Assembly (NCBI RefSeq): GCF_002999335.1
Contig: NW_020312358.1
Location: forward strand, 186,001-250,000
Source: Cyclospora cayetanensis
Taxonomy: Eukaryota; Apicomplexa; Conoidasida; Eucoccidiorida; Eimeriidae
Length of the DNA: 64,000 bases
Direction: 5' to 3'
Program-made: the position numbers and the translations under genes
Shown here: piece by piece, positions 24,101-35,179 of the stretch
Layout of the letters: each line of letters starts with the position of its first letter
How positions within the stretch are numbered: position 1 is the stretch's first letter
Notes under the pieces: generated by a model
What the model saw: the letters and a program-made list of their open reading frames with translations, nothing else
Told to the model about the DNA's origin: nothing
The model's database searches: none

Positions 24101-27100
24101 TCGCAGCATTCGTCGTGTCTCGCTTGCGCGATCCGCTGTACGACATGGGAAGAGACTGTCTCTTCGATTCGTGGCTAGTCAAGGAAGACGCCATTGACAA
24201 CCTCATCCTCAAAGCCGATCTCGCGGATGCCCCGCAGGCACTGAAGGGGCTAGCTGCCTTCTTTCAGGTACGCACATTCACGAAAAGGGATGGTTGGATG
24301 CTACTAATGATCCGCATTTGGCAGCTCTCGTGTGGCGTGGATCTGATCTGATGTGCGGCTCCTGCGCGGGTGCTTGCAACGCGAAACTGCATGCATCTGC
24401 ATCGCCGACGCGAGGCATGCCTGCCTGCATGCATGCTGCACGCCTCATCCTGATTGTGCGCTCCAGCTTACGGGAGCCAATGGCGCAGAAGTCTATACTC
24501 CCGAAGTCGAAGCAGCAGTTTCCCGCCTCTTCGGGTAAGGATGACAAGTTCTCCGTCCGCAGCCTCTGCCCTCCCTCCCACGTTGAGGCTGCTGCTGCTG
24601 CCGCTCGCTCTCATATATTACTCCTTCTGCATGCGCAGAGTCACAAACCTTTTACTGCTGCTGCAATGTGCAGGACGCTTTCGGATGTCGGCCTCTCTGA
24701 CTGGCTGCGCGCTGTGCCGGAGATGGTGAGTTTTTACAGGAAGGGGAGAGAGAACTGGGGGGGAAGGGGGTCAATTACTTGTGCGTTTTGCACATGTGGC
24801 GCTTTGTCCTCCTCGTCTTTCACGCAGTGTATGGGTTGTATCCGTAGTTCCCAGTATCCCTACCGGTTGTGAAAAAGCATGGATCTTTTAGTCCTCGGCG
24901 ATCGTCACGGTCGGGTGTTTCGTGTGTCTCGAGTTCAGCTGTCTTTTTTAACGTGCACTCGGCTCCACTCAGCATGTGCGCTCCGCCATCGCCTGCTGCT
25001 GCTGCTCTTGACGACTGTATTCCTATTATTGTGCTTTTACAGTTTGAGGCCTTTTTGCCGCATGGAGAAATCCCCTACACTTCCGTCAGCCCGGAAGACA
25101 TGGCGACTGCTCGGCTCCTCTTGGCAGCAGCAACAAAGGGCAAAGGGAACCTCTTGGATTTTGATGCGGCAAGCCCCTTCAAGCTGTTGCATGGAATTCC
25201 CGCAAAGACTGTAAGGCCGGCTGAAGACGCGTGCTGCTAGCGCGGCGGCAGCAGTGCCGCTTGCGCCAGCGTATTCGTAAAAGAAGGCCCCGAGAGGAGA
25301 CTGCCACGACGTGCGGCTCATGCCATGCTGCTTTTGATGCTGTTGTCTTGGCTGCACTTCCGTTGCATGCGTGCGCAGGTGGAAGAGGAGTTGAGGGCTC
25401 TACCGGAGAATCCGCTCCTGCCGTCGGCAGAGCTCGAGAAACACTTCAACGTGGAAGAGGCTGCGCGCTGCATCGCTCCATCGGCAGAAGGCACCATAGC
25501 GGGAGGTTCCCAAACAGCCGCCGATGAGACCCTAAAAAAGTTCAAAGCCAAGTTTGGCATCACTCCTCTTGAAGCACTCGTAAGTCTGAGGGAGGGTTAT
25601 GGGATATCGCGTCAGTCCTGCTGTTGCTGTTGTTGGCATGGCTGCTGCCCTCTCAGGGTGAAGACAGCGGCAACGGTAGTTAGGATGCACGCGAAGCAGG
25701 AAGCACAGCCACCTTCAAGTCATTTGCAGTGTGCGGGGGAAGCCTATTGTGTATGTATGTGTATGTATGTGTATGTCTGTGTGTATGTGTGTGCATGTGT
25801 GTATATATGTGTATGTGTGTGTATGTCAATGTGTGCGTGAATGTCAAGAGCGTTTAGCGTCTAGTAGTGACAGGTCTGTGTGGAGGCGTGGGTGTGTGGT
25901 GTTTTTAGGTTGATGACGAGCTCAAGTTTGTGCAGACAGCAGGCCCTGCGGAGTGGCAATTGCAAGACTGTAGCGGCGGCAGCGGTGAGCACGGCAGTGG
26001 TAGCAACGCCTCGGAAGCGCCTTCATTAGCAGAGCGAGACGGTGCATCAGCAGGAGACGGTCTGGTGTTTGCCGGGTGGAAATGGAAGCGGCCAAGCCAA
26101 ACGGTGCGAGACGCATCTCGAGGCGTGTATGTAAGGGAGCGGGGAGGTGTTGACCCTCAACTGGCGCTACATGAATTGCGGCAGACCCTCTTGCAGGCTA
26201 ACAGGATGATGGCGATGACGAAGCGTGAGGCAGTGCGGAACCTTGCGTGCTGGTTAAGAGTCACATGTAGTGTATCCATACGGATGGTGGATGCAGTGAA
26301 ACAGAGGGAAAACTAAGGGGTGCAACACTTAAGTGCAAGCGGTACACCACCTAGTGGATGCAGCACGCGGCTAGCAGGTGTAGTCTACGCTCTTTAGACG
26401 CTTCTGGTTGCTGCAGAACACACACAGAACGCCTCATGAAATAGGGCGCCTCTTAATTTTTTAGGAGCTCGGGAAAGATAGAGAAAGACCCGAAGCACAA
26501 AATGCGCGAAGGCAGGCACATTGTTTTGAACATCCGCAGGATGCGGCAATATTTCCATGAGGCTTCCTTCTTTCGTATGAGGGAACTTCCTGCTGCAGGG
26601 AGAGAGAGGCCGCCCAACGGCCGTTGGGCGGCCTCTCTCTCCCTGCAACAAGCACGCATGCAAACATATTTCTGCATGTTTGTGCGTGTGTTTGTTTGGG
26701 TGGGGGTGTTGGTGTGCTAAACAGAGGGCCGCGTGTACTATTATCGCGCCATCGTCGCAGTCGGCAACGGCCGAGGTCTCTTTGGAATTGGCATCGGATT
26801 TGGATCAAAGCCCAAGGACGCGCGCAGCAGCGCGGCTCTATCCGCAATTCAAAATCTGAAACTTCTGGACTTAGATGACGCCAGGATTCTGACGACACCC
26901 CAGCACGGTCAGGAGTACTCGGCGCACGTTAAGAGTAAGTCTTCATTTTTGTTCCTCCTTCCTGGAATCCCCGTGTGTTGAACCGTCTTTGCTGCGCATC
27001 CCACGCTTACCCTTCCTCTCCTTTTTCACCGCCCCCCTCGCCCCTCCCCAGAAACCACCACGTGCGAGCCATGTAGAGGCGCTACACGCGCCGCGCGGGA

Positions 27101-28373
27101 GACAATTCGGGCAGGATGAAAAAAGCGAGATCCAAGCTTATTGCAAACCCACACACTACTGCTGTCTGAGGGAGCCAACAAGGGCTTCCTTCCCCCCTTG
27201 CTGCTCGGCGATCGATTGTCTTCAGCAAGGCCTAACGCTTTCTCCCTCTTGTGTGCTTGCCAGCTGGCTATTGCGCGCTGGCCACAAGGTTGGTCGCATG
27301 TGCCTCCTGCATGCGACCTTCTCCCTGCGCTGCCGTTCGTTTCGCCTTGTGCTTTTGCAGTCATTCCCCGTCCTTCTGGGCGCGGCTTGCGCTGCAACTT
27401 GCGCTTCCTCCCCCTGATGTACTTGACTGGTCTAGACAACTGCAGGGTGACGTTTGCAGGGCCTTCTTCCCGCAGTCGCTGGTTCAGCCGCAGCAAAGCC
27501 CTCATGCGAGCCTTGCAGCAGCTGCAAAGCAGAAAGACCATATCGAGAGCCACAGGACTCAAAATCGACGAGCTGACTGCACCCGGAGATGCGTGGACAC
27601 ACTGGCCAGACAGGTAATGCGCGTCATGCCTGCTCCGCTTGTTGCCTCTGCGCGAGGTCTCGAAAGACACGGAGCAAGCACGCGCGGATGGGAGTCATCC
27701 CGTTGTGATGCGGAAGCGACTGACTGTTTCTGCCAGCACGCGCAGGAACAGCTAGCGCACACACAGGCTCGCCGCGCGTGAACCCCCCTTCTTCCCCACG
27801 TATTTACTCCCTCACGACTATTATGGCTTGCGCGTTTCCGCTGTGGCATCTTCCATCCGCCTTGCAGCTGGTTTCGTCCGATCGCCGCGTCCTACGAGGA
27901 GAAGTTGCGGCGCATAAAAGCGCGGCGGCATAAGACGGCCAAGTGGTCCTTTAGAAGCAACGTTTCGGAGATCGTTCCGGAAGAATGCAGACCCGAGTTT
28001 ACGCCATACGTAAGCACAGACGGCGGTCGAATGCCTGCCGCTGCCGCTGTTGCTCACTTTTGCTGTTGCAAATAAACGGTGAAGCAGGGATGTCGTAGGA
28101 GCACAGGGCTGTCGCGTGCTTCAGCGTTGCAGTTTGTTACTGGTCCTCTCTGCACAGCTTTGGTGCCAACGACTGGTGGCGTGGCTTGCTGTGGCTAGGG
28201 CTGCACTTCCTGCTGCTGCCCATGTATCTCGTTATTCCCACACGTGTGTGCTTCCTACTGTAGCTGCTGCTGCTGCTTGTCTCATCCCTTTCCGCCTTGG
28301 CCGCCGTGTCGCTGCTGAAATTGTCTAGCCGTCTGGTTGGTTGTAGTATGGGGAGAAAGAGCATCTGCTGTGA
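21192..28373 (+). CDS. MRPS5: Mitochondrial small-subunit ribosomal protein uS5-like, long N-terminal extension
   Basis: The C-terminal part is uS5, a small-subunit ribosomal protein. The exon at 26725-26934 gives [20 protein letters not shown] then [17 protein letters not shown]. The next, at 27361-27613, gives [13 protein letters not shown], then [14 protein letters not shown]. Together these are the two uS5 domains. Proposed exons: 21192-22058, 22450-22578, 22939-23039, 23190-23303, 23923-24267, 24467-24534, 24674-24725, 25043-25210, 25379-25579, 25909-26224, 26725-26934, 27361-27613, 27868-28009 and 28347-28373. Apart from the 22578/22939 join, all junctions keep frame; that one needs one extra donor base (alternatives: a GC donor at 22577 or a slightly later GT). 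The total is about 995 residues, of which about 785 precede the uS5 domain. The start at 21192 gives [19 protein letters not shown], a basic, Leu-rich, presequence-like leader, so mitochondrial location is inferred. The extension is helical, Ala/Gln/Leu-rich and unrecognised. Confidence 0.85.
23627..23880. repeat. Long GTAT/TATG microsatellite in a uS5m intron
   Basis: About 250 bp of degenerate (ATGT)n with GTGT interruptions lies in the intron between 23303 and 23923, ending about 45 bases before the acceptor. A similar GTAT/GTGT block of about 100 bp is at 25746-25845, in the intron before the exon at 25909. Confidence 0.9.
26594..26647. other. Perfect 54-nt palindrome in a uS5m intron
   Basis: The sequence 26594-26620 is the exact reverse complement of 26621-26647, with no spacer. 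The centre is AACGGCCGTT and the ends are TGCAGGG and CCCTGCA. It lies in the 500-nt intron 26225-26724. See the findings. Confidence 0.9.
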
Positions 28374-29200
28374 TTGCGGGAACTACCGGAATGCAGACGT
28401 GGAAACCTCCTTTGGAGCGGTGGGCACAGCGGCAGAAGCTGTTGCAGCTGACCTGCCATAATGTCAAGCAACTTGCACTGCCTCCCCCTGGTGCCTCGAA
28501 GCTTCTTTCAGTATCTCCAGCCGGCAGTCAGCAGCGCCACGCAATCGAAGAGGCAAGTCCGAGTCTCCTCGACAGCGGCGACAACAACGGCAGCAGCCGC
28601 GACGAATCCACCGGTGGCTAGACCTCTTGGCCGTGATTTGGTGCCGAAGAGGAGCAGCCAGGCCTCGTCTCGTCCTCCTGCTGGGCATATATACACTCTA
28701 AGAAACCCTCTTTGCGTCTGTGCTGGCATTGTATAATGCATCTGTTGCTGGCAGCCGGAGTGGGGGCTGGAATGGTGCACGTTTCTCCTTCCTCGGCGTC
28801 TCTCGCAATATTCGGTAGATACATTGCTGCCCTACTCCTGTAGAGGCTGTGGCTTGCTGCTGGCGTGTCAGAAGACTCGCAGTTCACTGGGTTTCCTGCT
28901 GATGAATACGCCCGTCGGAAGTGGAACTCTCTGGGGAATCCGAAATTTCATAGAGCTGCTTTGTTTACTTAGCGGGCTGTTGCTGCGCCGATGAGAAGTG
29001 CTGCTGCTGCTGAGCCGTGACGACCGATTATGGATTCGTAGCTGCCGCTCCCGAGAGATCGCACGGGATTGATGCCTGGCCAGCGGAAGTGTACAGCTCG
29101 CCCCCATCCTGGTGAGCGTGTCGCTGCTCTTGCTGATGCTCCGAGCCGTGACACTGCTGCCACTGGGCCTCCTGGTCCCTTAACGGACTAAGACTGACTT
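28374..29200. other. 3' flank of uS5m, CTG-rich spacer
   Basis: This region has scattered GCTGCTGCTG blocks, notably near 28980-29015 and 29120-29160, and no supported gene. A plus frame overlapping the last exon (28337-28621) is open but out of phase with the uS5m model. It is the main alternative C-terminus. Confidence 0.4.
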
Positions 29201-30560
29201 AATATACGTCACAAAGGGCCCATAAAGTCTTTACAAACCGCCTTGGATGCGCCCGCTGCAGTAGAAAAAAATGGGCAGTGCCACGTGTGGTTCTCACGGT
29301 GGTATGGGTGCACCGGCAGCGAATCCTCCCAGTTCTCCAAGTTACCTCCCCCGTAACAAGCACACAGACCTGCCGGAAGCCCGAATTACAAAGGAGAAAA
29401 CCAGCGGTGGGAAGATTCTCTGGAGGCTTACTTCACAGCAGCAAATCGATGTAGTGGGGTACTCCTCGAAATTCGTGAGGGGGTGGGGGAATTGTGATTC
29501 GGAGAACCAGAGGTTGGCAGCCCGCTGCAGGAATGTATATTAGTTACTTGAAATTCAAAGAAGGTTGAACCAAAACATTCGCGGTTGCAATGGACGGGGA
29601 CTGCCTACACCGACGGCAGGATGACCGGGCACGGGCCTGGACTCGTGTAGGCTTTTATGGGTCCTGCTGCTGCCGTCTCGATTGAAAGCAAAAAGGAAAA
29701 CCAGAACCTAACAAGATTAGGATAAAGAGTGTGGCAAAAGCTTCAGACTTCGTACCTAGCTTGAGGATCCGCTGCCACGCGAGCCATCGGAGTACCAGGA
29801 GTCAATGGCATGCCTCAGGCGATTACGGTACGGCAGCACGCATCTCCCTCAGAGGCCCAACATCCCAATTACACTCAGCTCCCATTCCTTAAAAACGCAT
29901 TTAATTTATATACAATAGGTGTTGAGATGCAAGAGCACAGTAGGAGCTCCTCTTCAACCCACATGCCGGTTACCTACCACCGGTCGAGGGGCAAAGGCAC
30001 GAGCTGAAACCCTTCTGGCTGCTCAATTACTGGCCACTCCAAACCTGGCACAAGTGCTATTGGCACACATGAGTACCCTCTGTCTTGCTGTAGTTCAATT
30101 TCAGGGACACTAAGGAGTTGCTTGCGTGGTGGCGCGTGTCTGGTCGCTGCTGCCATCGAGGTCTATGCTATTTGCCTGGCCTGAGAGCCTTCTCGTCCCT
30201 TCCTAGGAAATACCCGCCTCCTAGCTGGTGTATGGTGACCTAGATGTTTTGCATAAGGTGTACTCCCTAGTTTTCTTCTGGCCTCCATAGCGGCATTGGC
30301 TCTCCGTAGGATTACCTGGCGTCTGGAGTCTCAGAAGTCTTAAGTCCTAGTTGTTGCATTGAATCTATATCTCAATCAAAGTGGAGATACTGACGCTCTG
30401 CGGTGCTATGGGCTCTTAAGCTGGAGCCACGTGGGGTAGAGGCCTTCATTCTTGGCGCTACTTCACCGCTTATTGCTGTAGCGGGCAACGCTTCAACACT
30501 TTCTACTACACTAGCTATAGCAAACCAAGAGTCAGAAAGCAAGCGACTTAGCTCGTTTGT
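29200..30560. other. CAG-poor spacer without recognised gene
   Basis: CAG repeats are almost absent. Short open frames (for example 29271-29543 and 30403-30615, both plus) match no family I recognise. The texture matches the retroelement blocks, so decayed repeat DNA is the likely content. Confidence 0.35.
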
Positions 30561-30620
30561 TCATCCGTACTTAATGTTTATTGGGGAGTGCTGTCGGCTC
30601 GATACGAAAGGTTGAAGGTG

Positions 30621-30695
30621 TGCGTGGGGGCTAAATGTAATGTGCAACTAGCTGTGAATGCTCGGATGGCTTAAAGGGTGCAGCTACGTGCACCC
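30621..30695 (+). repeat. LTR-like motif, one of six dispersed copies
   Basis: This is the reference copy of a dispersed motif: TGTGCAACTAGCTGTGAATG followed by CTCGG, then GGTGCAGCTACGTGCACC. Other copies are at 3486-3555 (-), 8150-8190 (+), 40338-40397 (-), 42739-42812 (-) and 61225-61280 (+). All lie in the CAG-poor blocks. The copies at 30.6, 8.15 and 40.35 kb fit 5' or 3' LTR positions of relics II, I and III. Confidence 0.6.
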
Positions 30696-31994
30696 GAGGA
30701 TTCCCAGTCCCCTCATGTCATGTATTATGAAGAGCATAGGCAGAGGAAGGCTAATGTTCATTCTGGCAAGCATTCAAGCTTTTTTTTCATTTAGTCAAGA
30801 GGTAAGTGTCTTTCTACGGTGACCTTGGTTGGAGCGCTACAACTGGTGGCACCACATGGCTCCATGCAGCTTTACTCTGCTGATCCACTGGCTGTGGATG
30901 CAGGGGGATATCAGGTTGTCCTACAACATCCCATTTGCTTAATCACGTTATTTGATAGTTCAATTATGATTTTTTGGCAACAGCCTAAATGCACTCTCTG
31001 GCGATGGAAGTAAACGACGGCGCAACGCCTGTCAGGGCAGCGGAGACTGGTTTGCAAGCTGACAGTTGGTTGGAAGGCTTGATTTGCCAGCTTATAAAGG
31101 TACTTATGTATACGTCGACGTCGTACTGACCAGAAGAGCGTGACGCCGTAAGGCTGAAGGAGTACTCGAGGATTTCCATCAGCTGATTGAAGATGTACCT
31201 TGCTATGAACCCCGCAGATGAAGAGAAACCACTACTTCTTGTGTCCTGTTCACTGGGGAGAAAATACCTAAGTTGTGACTCTTTCCATGAAGACGTAGTC
31301 GCTTGCCTGCGGGGACTCCTACAGTTCAGGCCTGCATACAAGGCCTCGACCATCAGTTTATACCTTGGTCAGCTCAATAACAAGCTTTGCGATAGTACAG
31401 TAAGCTCCACTAAAGGAATGTGTGGAGAACCTAATGTTTTAAAAAATGAGAGCTTGATCTGCAGCAGCCACAGCATAGCTGCTTTGTTACTGGATTATCT
31501 CATGTCTACACCGAGTGCCACGTCAGACGGCTACGTGATGGCTAGCGGTTCAGCGATCGAACAGCTGACCTGCTGAGATTCCACAATTGATGGACTATTC
31601 GCGAGTCGGGGGGCGAATGAGCACGGTTTATGCTCCTGGTTCTAAGGAAAAGATCAATAGGGACTAGAATCTCTGAATGACAGGACTCCTTGAAGCGGCC
31701 CCAGCCTGCTGTCTAAGGTCAACGAGAAAAGAAGCCAGGAAGATTTCGCGCTTTTATGGAGCCCTAGAAAGCCTCCTAACAACGCGTCTGCTTTGGTGCG
31801 GGAGATTGGGTAACAATGCAAAACTGAAAGCGCGTGCAAAAAGGCAAAGACTCGAACAAAAGCAGCGGGCCCCAGCGGAATCAGACTGTCTGACGAGCTA
31901 ACAAGGCTTGTGTAGGGTACAAAGTTCCCGCCACGCAGGCTGCAAAACAGTGAAGACGGCTACAGAGCAGAAAGCCACAGTTGGATACCCATCA

Positions 31995-32106
31995 CGAGCC
32001 AAATCTGGGGTGAAGCTCACGTTAATGGCCAACAATTGCTACGCTTAGTCCGAGCTAACTCTGGGGTGGATTTCACATTAATGGTCAACCATTGCTTCGC
32101 TTAGTC
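31995..32106. repeat. 56-bp tandem duplication in relic II
   Basis: Two adjacent imperfect copies lie at 31995-32050 and 32051-32106. Both begin CGAGC and end GCTTAGTC. By comparison with 54180-54270 of relic IV, the unit lies around the expected retropepsin start. Confidence 0.85.
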
Positions 32107-35100
32107 AAGAATGGACATGGAATATATTCGATACGGAGGATGCGGTACAGGAGTGTAGTCTGCCTAATCACGTTAGCACATTTCCTACGACTCAGGCTTG
32201 CTGACGGGCGACAGAATTCAAGGATGTGCAGAGCTGTGGCAGTCAAATCTCATTTAAAGTTAAAATTTTATCCTACCAGAGCTTTCGGAGACTTCCATGC
32301 AGGGCCTGTCTGTATGACATACCCCTAGGGATCCCATGGGGGACTCATGTTGGTGCGCGTGCCACTACAGCTGCGCGATGTGGACGTTGGTGCGTCGGGA
32401 ATCTCTTACAAAAAGCTGGTCCTGGTCTCCTTGAAAACACTCATTTTATTCATGGATGGCGAGCAAAATTAGGCCAATACCCACGCAAGGTAATGTAGAG
32501 TACTCATGCGGGTGGTTTCACAAAGCTGTAAGAGACGGTGGGTCTAAAAGACCATTCCATCTTAGTGGCTCTCTAACCACTACATTAGCAGACGCTTCTA
32601 TCAAACATTCGGTCGAAAAAGATCAGGAACGTGCAAATATAAAGGAAGGGCTGGCAGATGTGCCGAATAATGTAGGGCTTGCAGCAGTCTGGCCACCTGC
32701 TGGCTATCCACCGCACCGTATTGAGCTAATCCCCGAGTCCGCCCCAAGCTATGTTCTGCGGTATCTGAATCCCTTACAGCATGAAGGTGAGACTCAGCGG
32801 AAGACAACTCAATTGTTGGTAATGGCTAAGTGCAAGCATTGATCATCACTTTGGGGTAAAATCCAGTGCTGCTGGTGCTCAAAAAGGACGGAACGTGGCG
32901 TGTGTGCGTCAGCTTTAAGCTGCTGGAAGCATCAGTATTAAGTAGGAGCTCCCTGTGCCTCGTTTCGGCAAATTTCTTGTCAAGTTACGCATTTTAACAC
33001 TCTACACAACACTTGATTTTTCAACTCTTGCTTACAATCCCCTTTCCCCTTAATGACAGCCACAAACCGAAGTTTCAACTACCTGTGTTCCTCTAGGATC
33101 TGTCAAGGTCTCAATTAGACTATAACGGCAAATTAATGGGAACTTCGGGCCAAACAAGCAGGGGTGAATGGCTATCTACATGGACGCCCCAGTCTTCAAC
33201 TGAAACGTTCAGCTGCACTTAGGCATCTACGCAGTGGGCTCTGGCTGTTGTGTGGCATTGGGGTGTACACGCACACAGGGTTTCATGGGATCATTTGTGG
33301 CTTGGAAGTTTCGTGAGCTTCATTACTTCTTAGCAGCCGACGCTGGTGACGTATCAGTGAGTGTAATTCTTCCCCAAGAGGCCACGGGCTCTTTAAAACA
33401 CTGACTTATTGCTTGTCATTCTGATTGGTTCACCGAAACCGAGCAGTGGTATCCAGTACAGGAAAATGAACTTCATGGGGTGTGGTGCGGTGTGAGGAAT
33501 GCCGCTACTATATGTGCTCAATTTAGTGCCCAGATTGATCATAAGCTTTTAATGTACCTATAGAACAGTTTCCAGATCTTTCGCCATCCTATAGTTGTTT
33601 GCTGGCTTGAGTGCCTTCTGCGGTACGACGTTGCACTGAAGCATGTTCAGGAAACTACCCAAATGGTATCCGACGCGCTCTCGCGAGGTCCAAGCAATTT
33701 ACTCGTGTGCAAAGCAACGCTTCTTGTCTGTGATGACTAATGGCTTATTTTGAGCTGAGTAAGTCGTGTTCTTTGATATCCATGCATCTGATACTATTGC
33801 CAAAATCTAGTACAGCAGAAGGGTGGAACATATCCAGATATGGAATAAAATGCTGAGAATCAAAACAGAGCAAGGTTCCATCGTTTGTACAATCCGACAG
33901 GACTCCGCAGTGGCCTTTCCCAAACAACATAATAATTTACTCTCCGGTCATAATGACTTTCCCGCTACAACAGAAAAGTTCTCACCGTCCTGCCGGCTTG
34001 GGATGCTGCCCGCGGCAGAGAAATATGAACTCACATACCGACGTTTTTAGCAAATGAGTTTTAGACTCGCCCAAGCTCAGCCGTTTGCAAATCTCTACGG
34101 ATCCTGAACGGCTTGAACTGATTTGATTATGGATCCTTTTGTTGGAATAACGGAAGAGAAGGGTCAGGGTAGCTTCTACGTCATTGCCAAAAGACTCAGC
34201 ATATGTGCCCATTCTATCGCTTGCTACAGCTCTATTCCAGCTCACAAATTCACCCAATCATTCAAAAATTGCGCCGAGAAGCTTCATAGATTCTTCGGAT
34301 GCATCAGTTCGCACGGGAATAGGAGGCTTCTTAGTGCGTTCTGGCTTGCTTCTATGACCCCAATACACAGCCACCACAACGTAGCCACTACGAACCACCC
34401 TGAGGCCGTTAAACCGACCTAACATACCTAATGCGGCCTTGCAATATATTTGCCACTCTGTGCTTCCAAAGGCCCAGTCGCTTAACTTGATGTTCCTTCC
34501 TGAGCTGAGTGGGCTTCTATAACGACAGCAGACTTGCCAGCTCGGTGCTCTCCCGCAACTCCAATCCTCACCGAGAAGCTTCCAATCGATCAAGGTCTCG
34601 ACCTGATGGTCCGAGGTAAGCAGCTATCGGTACCAGAGAAGGAATTGAGAGAAAAGCTGGCTGGTGCACGCGAATGTATGTGCAAAGCTCACGAGGGACA
34701 ATCAGGGAACCATGAAAAGCGGTGGCCGGATGTTAGTTTGGGGCTGGAGATTGTTTCTCGTTAGTGGGCAGGTTTATGTGGTGCACAAATAGCAATTAGA
34801 CAAAGAAGGCTGCCGCAAGGTGGCTAGGATCATTTACAGTTTTGAAGAATCAGTGCTCTCCGTACTCGATCGATTTTTCACAGACTTAAGGACGCCATGG
34901 AACAATACATGTGGGCTTTTTAAAGAGGCATCAAGCTCCCTAAATCATTCGTGGACTTTGCTGCGCAGGCATGCTACCCGTATGGGGGCGGCCGATCGAC
35001 AGGATCCACAGATGTTTTAGATTCTAGGAATGCTGAGCGGTGAGGGTACCCTAGAGGAGAATTTCTCGTGAAATGGCGATGGAGAACGCCAGCTGTAGAA

Positions 35101-35179
35101 TTTTACGGAGGAGCGGATGCGTGTTTCGCTGCTGCGGGAGGAAAAATTTGCGGCTTTTTGATTGCTGCGCCAATCGCCC

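Noticed and set aside
26502..26663. An apparent coding exon in both strands around the palindrome (shared reading [18 protein letters not shown]).
   Set aside because: The two strands share it only because the DNA is palindromic. The flanking uS5m exons join in frame without it.
34258..34593. A 111-codon open frame on the minus strand, also open and nearly identical at 41153-41488 (+), looking like a conserved gene.
   Set aside because: It is antisense to the integrase end of relics II and III. Its conservation is explained by the two relics being copies, and its sequence resembles no family.
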